Program-made: the position numbers and the translations under genes | NCBI RefSeq assembly: GCF_018842675.1 | Contig: NZ_JAGTWO010000001.1 | Location: 290,080 to 354,079 of the forward strand | DNA: 64,000 bases | Direction: 5' to 3' | From: Candidatus Pantoea bituminis | Lineage (GTDB): Bacteria; Pseudomonadota; Gammaproteobacteria; Enterobacterales; Enterobacteriaceae | Notes under the pieces: model-generated | Seen by the model: only the letters and a program-made list of their open reading frames with translations | The model's database searches: none | What the model was told of the DNA's origin: nothing | Shown here: positions 48,591 to 61,439 of the stretch, piece after piece | Position numbering within the stretch: position 1 is the stretch's first letter | Layout: every line of letters begins with the position of its first letter

Positions 48591-49310
48591 AGTGGCAGTC
48601 AATCCTTTCCGAGCCGACAATGGCTTAAAGCAAGGATAATAGCGCTATATTGGACAACGGCAACTTTTTGAAGCCTGGCCGCTCTTTGCCGCCGGTGACA
48701 CGTTGTCCGGGGTATCTGAAACGCGTGTCGCCCGCACGCTACGCTCAATTATCAGAGCCCGTCTGATTTTGCAACGGGCTGGAGAAAGGGGAAGGCTGAA
48801 AGTGAAGGGGCCGGTATGCTCTACTGAACTTTTCACAAGGCAAAAAAGCGATGAATTTTTAATGTATTAATCTGGCAACTGGTACTGAGCGGTAAGCCGA
48901 CTTAACAGCCCACCGGTCCTGAGTGATGAGACTCATGCCATAAAAAAACGTCCGCGCGCGGTTTTTATGCATCAGGTAATTATTTTCTATCAAGATGTAT
49001 AATAAATAGCGACTTACAGTGTGGGCAAATCAACGTCTTTTCATGGCAATATCCGTTTTACGACAATTCACGGCTAGCGACGAAGCGCTCGGTAATTTTA
49101 AATGGGCATCTTAGCGCGTAAATTAATCTTTAATCCGTAGTGGTTAATAATCACTATGACCCAGCCCACATAGTGCGGCCAGCACATCAAACTCTCCATC
49201 GTGACGAACTAACGGTTTGTAGGCCTGTTGCGGGCTTTATGTGAATGTGACCAGAAGACAGCATCCTGCCAGTCATTTTTTTAATGACAGCAGAAAATTA
49301 ATTTTAGGCC
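48591..49310. other. Intergenic, no gene recognised
   Basis: About 720 bases. A start-less open stretch in 48650-48862 (FEAWPLFAAGDTLSGVSETR) and a short fragment near 49150-49235 on the minus strand (LVRHDGEFDVLAALCGLGH) look protein-like but were not recognised; they may be decayed gene ends. Confidence 0.4.
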
Positions 49311-49580
49311 CTAGTATTCATTTAATAGTCTCTGTGATTCGTTTTCTTCTATGTATTCAAAGGGAAGAAGGTGTGTTTGGATATTGTTGCAAAACCATGC
49401 GGATTCGTCTCTATGAAGAGTATCGCCGGGTTTAAGACATATTCCTGATGCTGCACGAACGACAGCGAACTTTCCATTATTAAACATGACATTATGGATA
49501 CAAAAAGGGTGGCTTATCTCACCCATGCGCCGACTCGCAACAATATGTCCTTCAATAGGCATAGCATGCTTGATTTTCAT
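49311..49580 (-). CDS. Small hypothetical protein
   Basis: An 89-residue frame with AAAGGT upstream of the ATG (MKIKHAMPIEGHIVASRRMG, then MFNNGKFAVVRAASGICLKP). Mixed alpha/beta composition, no signal or membrane part. No family recognised and no operon partner. Confidence 0.45.
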   Translation of the reverse strand: MKIKHAMPIEGHIVASRRMGEISHPFCIHNVMFNNGKFAVVRAASGICLKPGDTLHRDESAWFCNNIQTHLLPFEYIEENESQRLLNEY

Positions 49581-50217
49581 GAGTTTACCTTTATTACAGT
49601 TGTAAAATTAATAAAAAAAATAATTGTGCATTGCCGTCGCGCAGTTCGCTTATTGCAAAAGAGAGTCAATTTAGGGCTGAATAAAATCTGTCAGCTTTCG
49701 GAGAGTCGACAAAACAACCCTCAAAGGAGGCACTCAAGACAAGTATCGTTTCCAATATTACCGGTTGTTTTGTCAATTATAATGTACAAAAGCACAGGTA
49801 AGCTTTTCACTGTTATTTTATTTTTCGGCAGCTGGCTAAAAGAATATAAATTAACAGCATAACTCTGCAATAAATAATCATACGCCGTTATTAAACAATG
49901 TTCTGTGATTTTTATTATTATCCTTGATTTCATCCTGATGCTTTCAGGGATGCCTTGGAAATTTATATGAAAAGCGCAAGACATTCCCGGCTGATACCCC
50001 AAAAAATGACCGCCAGTTAAAAAAGCATACCCAGAGAAGCCGTTCGGGTGGGGTAAGCAGGTTGACCCATCAAGACTCGTTTATTGCTTACATGCTTGCA
50101 GAGGAGCCAGGAAAAACAATCAACGAAGGGAGTGAAACTCCGAGGCAAATCGCAATTCTTCTTCCCAAGCCAATCAATGCATTAACGGCAGGCGTTAATA
50201 CACTGATTGAGCCAGTA
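49581..50217. other. Intergenic, no gene recognised
   Basis: About 640 bases beyond the 3' end of the glucan synthase; AT-rich on the left. An open plus-strand frame at 50062-50400 runs antisense into the synthase and is not believed. Confidence 0.45.
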
Positions 50218-53200
50218 TCAGTTTTGAAAAATATCGATCGTATGGTTATGCCCGTCATCAATCAGTGGAATCCGGTCGTGTGGCAGTATTACACCATCCA
50301 GGATGACCCGATACTCCTCGCTGCCCTGCGAAACGGTGATGTGATACTGACTTTGCCCACATTGATACGTTATGCCAACCGGTGGCCAGTCATGAGGTAA
50401 GTGGGCATGTATAACTAAATCTGCACCATAATGTTTAATCCCCAGTAATTCCTCTGTAAGCAGGCGATATGCCCAACCTGCAGAGCCTGTATACCAGCTC
50501 CATCCTCCACGCCCGATATGGGGAGCGACGCTGTAAACATCCGCGCTCATAACGTAAGGCTCTGTTTTATATCTTTCGACATCGCGGGCATTTAGCGCGT
50601 GGTTTATGGGATTGATCATCGACCACAGCTGCCATGCGCGCGCAGTATTACCCATTCGCGCAAAAGCCATTACCGCCCAGATTGCGCCATGCGTATACTG
50701 CCCTCCATTTTCCCGCACGCCTGGCAGATAACCCTGAATATAACCGGGATTCGGCCCATGGCCATCGAACGGCGGCGTTAACAGTTTTATAATCCCGGCT
50801 TCGTTATCTACCAGATGCTTATCCAGTGACTGCATGGCGAGGATGCTGCGCTCCTGACTGGCTGCCCCGGATAGCACAGACCAGCTTTGCGCAATGGCAT
50901 CAATTCGGCAATCCTGTGAGGCTTTCGCCCCCAAGGGAGTGCCATCATCAAAATAGCCACGCCGGTACCATTCGCCATCCCATGCGGAGGCTTCAAGGTT
51001 TTTCTGTAAACGCGACGCCTCTGTACGGCACAGCGAAGCAATCTGGGTGTCCTGACGCTGTTCAGCCAAGTCTGCAAAGCGCTGTAAAATGTCGTACAGG
51101 AAGAAGCCCAGCCAGACGCTTTCCCCTTTACCTTCGATCCCGACTCGGTTCATGCCATCATTCCAGTCGCCCGCACCCATGAGGGGCAGACCATGCAGCC
51201 CGAACTGCAGGCCATGTCTGATGGCTTTCACACAGTGCATCCACAGCGTCTCTTCAAAGGTGCTGATAATGGGTTTATCGTAGACGGACTCTTCGCCGGG
51301 CTGGAGCGTCCGACCTTCCAGATAAGGTATGCGCTCTTCAAGTACGCCGGTATCCCCCGTGGTTTCAACATAGTGACAGACAGCCAGCGGGAGCCAGAGA
51401 TAATCATCCGAACAGCGCGTGCGGACACCGTTGCCATGCGGAGGATGCCACCAGTGCTGTACGTCACCTTCTATGAACTGGCGCGATGCGCACAGCACAA
51501 TCTGGTCGCGTAGCCGGTCCGGCATGGCGTGACTCAGCGCCAGCGTATCCTGCAGCTGATCGCGGAAACCGAACGCGCCGCCGGACTGATAGTAACCGCT
51601 GCGCGCCATTAAACGACAGGCCACCGTCTGGTACAGCAGCCAGCCGTTCACCAGTAAATTAACGGTGGTGTCAGGCGTTCTGACCACGACTTTATCCAGC
51701 ACGCTGTGCCAGTACCGGTGAACGTTACCTAGCTCCTCGCGGACGGCATCTTCGTTCAGATAATGTGTGAGGCACGCCTGAGCCTGAGCCTGATCTTCCC
51801 CAATGCCCAGCACAAAAATAAATGTCTTCTGATCACCATCAATTAATGTGGCTGCAGACTGCACCGCACCGCAGGGATCGAGACCGGCTCCTGTTTTATC
51901 TGACAGGGCGCGCAGATTCATTGCCGCCGGTTTTTGCAGGGAACCGTTGCGGCCGAGAAACTCACGACGGTCGCCCGTCAACGAACAGTGAGCACCCGTG
52001 ACGGCAAAAAATGCGGTACGTGCGGCTCCGTTACTGCCATAAAAGTTATTTGCCATTACACCGCAGCCGCCTTCGACGCTGGCCGCATGGGTAACAACGT
52101 GAAGAGCAGATTGAGTTCGTGACTCACCCAGGGTCCACTCTACATAACCCGTAACGCTTAGTTTTCGCGTGCGGCCGGAGTTATTACTGAGCGTCAGGAT
52201 CGCAAGTTTGACTGGAGCCTGCTCGGCGACCAGCACCGTCAGTTCGCTGTCTATGCCGCTCTCCCGGTGGGCAAATACGCTGTAGCCAAAACCATGTCGG
52301 GACAAATAATCCCCCTGACCGCGCACCGGCAAGGTGGTCGGCGACCAGCATGCGCCGCTCTCTTCATCGCGCAGATAGAAAGCTTCTCCGCTGCGATCGC
52401 TAACGGGGTCGTTTTCCCACGGCGTCAACCGATATTCATGGGCATTCTCATACCAGCTGTAGGCCTGGCCGGATTCAGACAACACGCTGCCGAAACTCGG
52501 GTTTGCCAGCACATTTGACCAGGGAGCAGGCGTCGGACTGTTTTCCCTGAGCACAATCTGATACTCCCGACCGTCCTGAGAAAAACCGCCGTGACCATTG
52601 AAATGAAGGAGTTGATCGGTATCTGGCGTCCAGGGAATATGCTGATTGGTTCCCGACACAACGTGGGGAATAAACGGCCTTGGTAACGTTTTCGACGTCT
52701 GAATGCGCTGATCGAGCTGTTCATTAAGGCCGCCTGCGCGGTCATCGAGGTAGAGGTACGCCACACTCATCAAAAGCAGCTTGTCTTCGGCGGAAAGGTG
52801 TTCACCATTACGTACAAAAATCCCGCCAGATTTATCCAGCAGGCTGGCTTCAGATCCGGCGTAAATCAGATCCATAATCTGATTTTGCAGCGCCTGCTGG
52901 TAGCCACCCGGGTTGGCATTCAGGATCACCAGATCCACCGCCAGGCCTTTCAGTCGCCAGTAGCGGTGCGCTTGAATCATGGTGGTAATAGTAGGGATGT
53001 TATCTTCGCTGGTGACGCTGAGAAGCACAATGGGGAGATCGCCGGAGATGCCCCAGCCCCACAGGCTCGACTGACCCCGTCGATTACTGCTAATTATCCG
53101 GCTCTCAGCGCGGAGTTCCTGACAAGGGTAAAGGATCGCGCCCGCAAGCCGGTTAAACAACGCCGCATCATCTTCATTGGCGTTAATTTGTCGTAACACG

Positions 53201-56200
53201 ACCAGACTGTGGGACCAGGCGAGTTCAAAAACGCGGTCAGCGATTGGATGATCGCGATATTTTTCCAGCAGCGCCAGGCTGAGCTGGCGATTTTCACTAA
53301 TACCATAAACGATATCAATGATGACCGGTTTTCCGGGCTGCAGGGTCACAGACTGACGTATCGCCAGCATAGGGTCCAGTACGGATCCCGATGTGTTGCT
53401 GAGTGGTCCGCTTTGCCTGATACCCAGTGCATCAACCGGACGTTTGCCGCGACCGAGAAATTTCGCCCGATCGGTTTCAAAGGAGACGCTTCTTGAGTTG
53501 TCGCCATGCACCACCATCATGTGGAACAGCCATGGACTCTTTTCGTCTGGAGTGCGCGGACGCCGGTGACACAAAATGGCATTCTGGGCGGGAATAAGCT
53601 CAGTCTGGATAAATAAATTGCTGAACGCGGGATGCGCCCGATCGCTGGTGGCAGATGCCAGCACCACTTCTGCGTAGGTGGTGAGTTCAATGGTACGAGG
53701 CTGGCGACCACGATGAAGCAGCGTGATCCGACGCAGTTCAATATCGTCTTCAGGCGACACCACAACCTGCGTTTTGACGCTAAGAAAGCCGAGGGTACCT
53801 CTGAATTCAGCACCAGCTTCGGTAAATATTACTTCGTCGTTACTGTCGGCACGGCCTATAGGTTGCCAGGTATTGCCCCACACTTCACCCGTTTGTGGAT
53901 CGCTGATATAGCAGAATGTTCCCCAGTTATCGCTGGTGGTATCGCTGTGCCAGCGTGTCAGGGCAAGATCGTTCCAGCGGCTGTAACCGCCGCCGGTATG
54001 GGTCATCATCAGATGGTAATGGCTGTTGGACAACAGCTGAACCTCGGGAACTGGACTCTCAGCGCCAGTGAAAATACGAGGTTCATAGCGAACCGGTTTG
54101 ACTATCCCTTCATGAGACTCAAAATGACGGCGCGGGCTGTAGAGATCGACCGCATCCGGCACGCGTTCCTGTAACAGCATGCTCGCCGACTGGAAGGCCG
54201 TGCTGGACATGAATCTCTCCGCCATAGGGGCGCCAAGCAGCACGTGAGCCAGTGACTGAAAGGCCATTCCCTGATGGTGTGCCATCCATGACTGCACCAC
54301 GGCATATAACTGTCCGGTGGCCAGACGCGACGGCGTGTAGTCCAGCGCTTCATAAAAACCGTACTCGCCGCGCGCGCCACTTTTTGCAGTCTGAACAAAT
54401 TTTCACACGCTTTTTGCGGAGAGATCATTAACGCCAGCAGCGTGGCGTAAGGGGCGACGACCATATCGTCAGCCAATCCCCGACGAAGGCCGAGGCCAGG
54501 AACGCCAAATGCCTGATAGAGATAATTTTGCTGCACATCAAACGCGTGGTAGCCGGACTCAGATACGCCCCATGGCACCCCGCGCTCTTTCCCCCAGTCT
54601 ATCTGGCGCATAACCGCCGACTGACTCATCTCATCAATCAGGCTACCGCGCCAGGTGGGCATCACCAGGTTGGGCATCAGATATTCAAACATTGATCCGC
54701 TCCAGGACATCAGTGCGGTTTCGTTATCAATGGTGGTGAACAGCCGCCCCAGAGCGTACCAACTTTTGAGTGGCAACTGATTTGTCGCGATGGCGAGAAA
54801 ACTGGTCAGGCGAATTTCGGAGGGCAACAGGTCGTATTGACCCTTATCCAGCATATTGCTGTCACAGTTATAGCCGATGTTGAGCAGGCTGGTTGCTTCG
54901 CTGTACAGGAACGTGAAATCCATTTGCGCATGGTCATGCAGCCGCTGTTCAAGTTCAGTGATGATGTCCAGCTGCATACGTGCCTGCGCAATTGCCGATG
55001 CTGGGGGCGTTCCTTCTCCGGTAAATTTCGCCCGGGCAAGCCAGTTAAGGGAGGGCAGAGCTTCTGCGTCATATGCTGGCGTTAACCATCCAAGCAGATG
55101 CGCTCCTTCATGGCACAGCAGCGCCAGTTGCTTCTGTAAATGTTCTATCCAGCGCAGAACGAGTTTGTTTTCGTGACTGCATGCCTCCTGAAGATGGTTG
55201 CTTTGGGTATGCATATTTTTTAATGCGATAAACACCTGTGCCGGAGCCAGCGAGGCAGCATTAAGACACTGTTTACGCAGCGTTTGCAGACTGTCAGGGG
55301 CGTTCTGGCCCCAGTGCTTCTCCAAAATACTCAGTGTATCGTCCAGGCCCGCCAGCACCTGTACCGGGTTCAATACCGGCTGACTGCGCATGGCTGAAAG
55401 CCCTTCGCGAAGCGTGAGTAAATGGCCTGCCATATTGCCACTGTCGACGCTTGAAACATAACGTGGACTGAGTGCGGCAAGGGTGACGGTGTCATACCAG
55501 TTATACAAATGACCCCGGAAATGCGCCATTTTATCCAGTGTGTCCAGGGTAAGCGTCACGCGTTGCAATACCACACTAATCGGAATATAACCAAAATCCC
55601 ATGCAGTCAGGTTGGCCATTAGTGAGAGGCCAATATTGGTGGGTGAGGTACGGTGTGCGACTACCGGCGGTAAGGCTTCCTGATAATTGTCAGGCGGAAG
55701 CCAGTTCTCTTTCGCGGTGACAAAGGTCTCAAAAAATGCCCAAATTTCGCGGCTGGTCTGACGCAACAACAGTTTTTGTTCTTTATTGGGTGCGAACGCA
55801 TGCGGTACGGGTTGGCGGCTCATCCAACTTAGCAGAAGCGGTGCCAGACACCACACCACACCGACAGGTAAAGCGATTGCCAGGAATGGCGGTGCAAAAT
55901 ACGCGGTCAGGGCAATCAGTGCCACGCCGCTGACCACGTTCAGCCACATCGCCCGGTAAAACCGCACAGGCGAGGTTTTTGCCAGGTCATTATCCGGACT
56001 GTGGCTGGCCCACTGGCTGAGGTTACGTTGACTGTATCCCAGACGCCATAATGTTACGGCAATGGCGTAGAGAGCATAGCCGGCCTCATGGGGCAAGGTG
56101 GTAAAATTGAGCCCGATCCGGGAAAACCGCTTCAGCGCACCGGTAGTGACCAGCAGCAGATGCTGCCCAAGGGGACGGCGGGCAGGCTTATTGAGGAGAT

Positions 56201-58798
56201 CATGCACAACAGCCAGCACTGTAGGCATTAGCCACACCAGCAGCAGTACACTTAGCCAATAAAACGGGTTTGGTACCCACAGCAAGCTACAAAACAGCAG
56301 TAGCAGTGAGAAAGGGGCCACCAGGCTGCGTCGCAGATTATCGAATAATTTCCAGTAAGAGAGTGCAGATAGCGGATTTTTATCCTGTGTTCCATCCGCT
56401 TTTCTGACGTTGGGTTTGAGCCAGTTAAGCAGTTGCCAGTCCCCACGGATCCAGCGGGTGCGTCGTGCAACGTCCGACAGATAGTTATTTGGGTACTGTT
56501 CATAGAGTAAGACTTCGCTCAGCAGACCCGAACGTGCATAACATCCTTCCAGTAAATCATGGCTGAGCACCAGATTCTCGGGGCAGGTATTTTGCGTGGC
56601 CTGAACAAAGATATCGACATCGTAAATCCCTTTGCCGATAAACGATCCTTCCCCGAAAAGGTCCTGGTAGATATCTGAAGACATCATCGAATAGGGATTA
56701 TTACCCGCAACGCTGCTGCTCATGGCGGCATAGCGCCCCTGCCCGTTGCGTGGCATCTCCTCCGCCAGTCCCGGTTGCAATATCCCGTAGCCTTTAACCA
56801 CCCGTTGGCGTGCAGCGTCATACTCGGGCCGGTTCAGTGGGTGCGCCATTGTCGCGATCAGTTTGTGCGCCGTATCGCGTGGCAGAACTGTGTCACTGTC
56901 CAGCGTAATAACGTACTTAATCCGCGCGGGTAGCTGGTCAGCTGGCATACCTGCCACACTGGAAAACTGGGCTTCGGGATGGCGTAACCAGCTGTTCAGC
57001 AAGGCCAGTTTGCCACGTTTGCGTTCATAACCCATCCATACACCCTGGAGCGGATTCCATTCTGGTTCCCGGTAGAGCAGATAAAAACGTGGGCGACTGG
57101 CCGGGTAGCGGCGGTTGAGATCTTGCGTTTGTGAAATGGCCTGTTCGATCAGTGCGTTATTTTGCGGAGAATGTTCATCTGCCGAATCAGTCACGTCGGC
57201 CACAAGGGCGAAACAGAGATTTTCGCTATGGTTGCCAAGCCAGCAGACCTCAAGACTGGTGATGAGTTTGCTGATGCTTTCGCTGCTGCTGAGCAGGCAG
57301 GGGATTACCACCATGGTGGCGGCTCCCTCCGGGATCCCGGTTGAAAAATCCATCCGCGGCAGCGGGCGCGGGGTGCGAAATCGGGTGGTCGCCTCACTCA
57401 GCAGGTCGGTCACTGACTGACTGATCACCACAATAAGCGGGATAGCGAGAAGTATCAGCAGCCAGTCCATTCCCTGGTGTGCCGTTTCTTGCACTATTTC
57501 GGCTGTTATCGCGGTGGTTAGCAGACACAAGCTACCAAGCCATGAAACCAGTGGGATCTGGTTGAAACTGTGCCGTAGACGGATAAGCCGTGAAGTATCT
57601 GCCGACAAAAGCGTTTCCAGCTGATGACGGCCTTCGCCCATCAGGTAATAGCCAATATGGGCGCCCGGCGTGTCAGAGGCGGCTTCCTTGGAGAGCGCCA
57701 GCACGCGGCGGGCGACTTCTGGCTCGCTGAAGCGACTCTCTCTGGCCAGGATCTCAATGACGTGGCGATAATGATCTCGCGTATCAAAGTGCATCAAGGG
57801 GTAGGTGCCCGCAGGATCAAGACGTAATGTCTGCTCCACCACGCTCATGGCCTCAGCGAAATTAGCCCAGTTCGTTTCACTCAGTAAACGTAAACCGGCG
57901 ATGCTGTTGCTCACCGAGAGCTGGCTAGCGGCAAGTTGTTGATTGAATAAGTTTATCAGGGTATCGGTGGTCGTACCTTGCTCAGCCAGTCGCTGCTCAA
58001 TCCAGCTCAGAGGCAAGGTCAGCATATTGCCGCGCCCCTGTAGACGGCGTACCAGTTCCGCAACAAACGCACTGTCCAACGGGGATTGGAGCGCGCCATA
58101 TCAGCAATTACCATGATCAAGTCGGCGGGAGCATTCTCCGCGCATTTGAAAATTCGCGTTACCCAACTGTCTGCCAGCGTGCGTGCTTGCTGGGCTTTTA
58201 CGACATCGATACTGACCCGACGGAGGTTCTCAATTAACGCCAGGCGCAGCATACCGGGTAAAGCCCAGACTTCGCCGAGCGTAAGCGGCGTCACCTGTTG
58301 ATAGGCGCTGATATAGCTGGTCAGATTTGTTGTGTCCCAGCGCCCGTCTCCGTGAGCAATGGCTTCGGCAGCAATATCATAAATACGCGGACAGGAGTGT
58401 GGCGCGGCCAGCGCCGGAAGACCCTTGCCGAAATTCTTCGGCAAGTGCTGGCGAACGATACGGATCTGCTCCTCAATAAGATAGTAATTGTCCAGTAGCC
58501 ACTCCCCTGCGGGCATGATGCTTGCCTTTTTCCCGGCATTGAGCTCGTAGCAGTTTTGCGTAATTACCGCCTCATTATTATCGAGGCGTTTGAGCAAATA
58601 ATAGGGCAGTTTGTCAGGTGACAATTTATGCGAACGTGCCAGCTTTTGTCCGTAGCGCTCCATCTGTGAGGTCGAAAATAGCTCTGCTTTGAAACTATTT
58701 TCACTGCCAGGGTCATTGCTCGGAAGGTACGGGATGAACTCGGATGTTTGTGGCCGTGTAGAGAAGTGGCCGAGCCACTTCTTAAGCTTCATGTTCAT
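50218..58798 (-). CDS. Cyclic beta-1,2-glucan synthase (GT84-GH94), frameshifted twice
   Basis: One giant gene of about 2,860 residues after repair, NdvB/ChvB family. Three frames join at G4 58081-58084 (ARSNPPLDSAFVAELV) and at T5 54381-54385 (LQKSGARGEYGFYEALDYTP); the total becomes exactly 2,861 codons. The N-terminal part is followed by membrane helices, a GT84 domain (KYVITLDSDTVLPRD, RRTRWIRGDWQLLNW), more helices (SLLLLFCSLLWVPNPFYWLS) and a glycoamylase-like region. The C-terminal GH94 part has MGAGDWNDGMNRVG with the acid Asp. It makes periplasmic osmoregulated cyclic glucan, a host-interaction factor. No exporter (ndvA/chvA) is linked. Confidence 0.92.
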
Positions 58799-59487
58799 AA
58801 GATGGCTCTGATGCAGCGTTAATGCTCAGGAGCAGTTGCGAAATCAGTTCAGAAACGTTCTCTCAGGATGGGCGTCGGGCATCAGGGATTTAACAGCTGC
58901 TGGTATGTTTTTTAAGTTCTGGTTACTGATTTTCGCCTGAGTATGTTTCAGGATCATCATAGAGCAACAAACAGGACTTCAAATCCAAAGCAAAGCATTG
59001 TTTGCGTAAGAAGAATTATTGAAAAGGGATAGGACCTAAAGGCTCTAACAGAGCAGGTAACAGTAGTTGTAGATTCACCACCAAGGTTCATTGCGAATCG
59101 ATACAAGACATAACGATTAACCTTTCAATGAATGAACTTCATCCTACCATACACTGAGCAAAAAATGTGCGATGAATCGCAGGGATAATCCTGATTTGCC
59201 CGGGCTTATCCAGTTCCATACCATCCAACGCGGTGCGCAGTAGGAGCAGCGACGCGTCCAGGACGTATATCGGGCGGCGGTAGTCCGGCTGCGGGTAAGC
59301 GGCAGCATTGAAAATATTCAGAAAGCCGGGGCGTTTGTGGAGAGTAACGGGTTTCCGTCATATGTGCGGGCATCCGCTGAGAGTTTATGGCCGGATATGC
59401 CCTGTGTCGGGCATATCTGGGTACGGTGCGGGTGAGGCGAGGGCACACTCTTTTGTGAACGCAAAACGGACATGATAGTCCTTGGTA
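58799..59487. other. Intergenic, no gene recognised
   Basis: About 690 bases. The left side should hold the glucan synthase promoter. The GC-rich part 59200-59450 has short open frames on both strands with no recognisable family. Confidence 0.45.
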
Positions 59488-59781
59488 TTAAAGGTCAGTG
59501 CCTTCAATCAACACAAAAGTTCCGGTCGCAGCGCCTGCTCGTATTGACCTGGCTGCCTGATATTTAGGGCTCTCATAAAAACGTTTGGCCTCGGCAAAAG
59601 AAGCGAACTCAAAAACGACATGCCGTTCATGGGATTCTCCCTCAAGATTTTCATACTGCCCAGACCAGGCAATGATCTTCGGATTGAAATCCTGCATTGC
59701 CTCCCCGGCAGCTTGGGCATACTCAGAGTATGCGACAGGGTCTGATACAGTCACGTGAGCGATTAAATAACCTTTATTCAT
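59488..59781 (-). CDS. DUF1330 protein
   Basis: Small dimeric alpha/beta-barrel type protein of 97 residues. Family pattern: GYLIAHVTVSDPVAYSEYAQ, then RHVVFEFASFAEAKRFYESP and AARSIRAGAATGTFVLIEG. Function unknown. It is co-directional with the reductase remnant upstream (ends 59871) and may belong to the same former operon. Confidence 0.9.
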   Translation of the reverse strand: MNKGYLIAHVTVSDPVAYSEYAQAAGEAMQDFNPKIIAWSGQYENLEGESHERHVVFEFASFAEAKRFYESPKYQAARSIRAGAATGTFVLIEGTDL

Positions 59782-59870
59782 TTCTCTTTATCCTGCGTAA
59801 GTGGTGTTGTATTTCAGCGTAAGCACAGAGATAGCCGTGAAAAAGCTGAGGTGATTTAAAGACGTTGGGT

Positions 59871-60332
59871 TTAATTCTGTGCTTTAGAGGTGAAAGGTTT
59901 CGGGTAGCGTTCTGCATCCTGATGGTCGATCATCCATCCCGGATAATGGAGAGGCATAGCGCTTATCGCATCAAGATGCTTCCCTTCCTCCGCTGTCAGA
60001 ACGATGTCGGTAGCCCGAAGATTATCGGTGAGTTGGGCGATCCGTTTTACACCGATAATTACGCTGGTGACGCAGAGTCTGGCAAGTAACCATGCGAGCG
60101 CAATCCTGTTTACCGATACAGCGTGTTTGTCCGCTATGACCCGCATTGCGGCAATGAAATTCCAGACCCGATCGCGATCAACAGGTGGGAAATCGAATGT
60201 GTTACGGCGGCCTTCGCTTCCCGCTGATGCATCGGGGCCAAATGTAGCGACTGCGGCTACCATCCGTTCCGTATGCCCGTAGCCAGAGTGATAGATCACA
60301 ACGGTGTTAATCATTTTCAGGGGATGAGTCAT
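59871..60332 (-). pseudogene. Chimeric remnant: WrbA-like start fused to aldo/keto reductase end
   Basis: The 153-residue frame begins like a flavodoxin-fold quinone reductase (INTVVIYHSGYGHTERMVAA) for about 30 residues. It then becomes the C-terminal third of an aldo/keto reductase (FDFPPVDRDRVWNFIAAMRV, VNRIALAWLLARLCVTSVII, LHYPGWMIDHQDAERYPKPF). The AKR catalytic Asp-Tyr-Lys-His part is absent. A deletion between two neighbouring genes explains this. It has a ribosome site (GAAGGT) and an open frame, so it may still be translated, but an AKR activity is not expected. Confidence 0.7.
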
Positions 60333-60448
60333 CTTAATTACCTTCAGACAGCGTTATGCGGGATACGCGGTGTGAAAGCAGTCTATTAAGTATTAAAATG
60401 GTAATAAATAACGGAAAAAATAACGCACTGTTACCCTGAGAGTGAACA

Positions 60449-61354
60449 ATGAAGAATCTGGAGGCGCTGATTATTTTTGCGCGCGTAGCGGAAATGAAGA
60501 GCTTTACTCAGGCAGCTGAAAGTCTGGGTATCCAGAAAGGACGTGCCTCAATGGTGGTGCGTGAGCTCGAACATGATGTAGGCGCTACGCTTCTGCACCG
60601 GACAACGCGGACCGTGCAGCTGACAGAAGATGGGCGGGCTTTTTATTCGCGCGCGCGCGATCTCTTGTCGGAAGCTGAAGAATTGCAGTCAATGTTTACT
60701 GATTTCGGTATGCCACTGCGGGGACGGTTACGCGTTGATATGCCGACTGTGTTGGCGCAGAGCGTGGTGATTCCCGCCCTGCCACAGTTGCTGCAAGCAC
60801 ACCCTGAGCTGGAACTTGAGCTTTCAAGCACCGATCGGCGTGTTGATTTGGTTTTGGAAGGATTTGACTGCGTGGTTCGTCTCGGGCCCGTGGTGGATGA
60901 AACGCTTATTGCCAGGCCGCTGGGACATCTACGCATGATCAATGCAGCAAGCCCAGGCTATCTGGATCGCTTCGGTGTGCCGAAAACGATAGATGATCTT
61001 CTTAACCAAGGCCACAGGATGGTTCATTACATCCGGAATTTTGGTTCGAAGCCTGACGGATGGGCGTATCCGGCAGGCGATGGCTACAAATCGTTGATGC
61101 TACCAGGCGCAATAAGGGTCAACAGCGTGCCGGCTTATCATGATGCAGGACTGGCGGGGTTGGGCTTAATCCAGGGTGGGTATTCCTCGCTCTTACCGCA
61201 CATCAAACGCGGCGCCCTGATTGAGGTTCTTCCTGATCTGCGACCCGAGCCGCTTACGGCATCTTTTGTTGTCGCGCACCGGCGTAATTTGTCGCAGCGG
61301 GTAAGGGCGTTTATGAACTGGACTGAAGAAATTTTAAAACCTTACTTTGACTGA
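60449..61354 (+). CDS. LysR-family transcriptional regulator
   Basis: LysR-type regulator of 301 residues. The helix-turn-helix is at residues about 18-60 (FTQAAESLGIQKGRASMVVR, then LLHRTTRTVQLTEDGRAF). The effector domain has QSVVIPALPQLLQAHPELEL and GLIQGGYSSLLPHIKRG. It is divergent from the chimeric reductase remnant, so its original target was probably the wrbA/AKR genes now deleted. Same subgroup as the LysR at 38616. Confidence 0.92.
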   Translation: MKNLEALIIFARVAEMKSFTQAAESLGIQKGRASMVVRELEHDVGATLLHRTTRTVQLTEDGRAFYSRARDLLSEAEELQSMFTDFGMPLRGRLRVDMPTVLAQSVVIPALPQLLQAHPELELELSSTDRRVDLVLEGFDCVVRLGPVVDETLIARPLGHLRMINAASPGYLDRFGVPKTIDDLLNQGHRMVHYIRNFGSKPDGWAYPAGDGYKSLMLPGAIRVNSVPAYHDAGLAGLGLIQGGYSSLLPHIKRGALIEVLPDLRPEPLTASFVVAHRRNLSQRVRAFMNWTEEILKPYFD

Positions 61355-61439
61355 TGTCAGCATTAATTTTCGGGACTATCACGAACTCCTGTACTGAATG
61401 AGGGATGTGTAAAGCCCTCTCTGAGCGCCCGGTAAATAG

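Noticed and set aside
50062..50400. Plus-strand 112-codon open frame
   Set aside because: It runs antisense into the 3' end of the glucan synthase, and the overlap is explained by that gene's codon pattern.
54102..54300. Two or three separate glycosyl-hydrolase/transferase genes
   Set aside because: The pieces follow the order of one NdvB-type protein and join by single-base repairs at 54381 and 58081.
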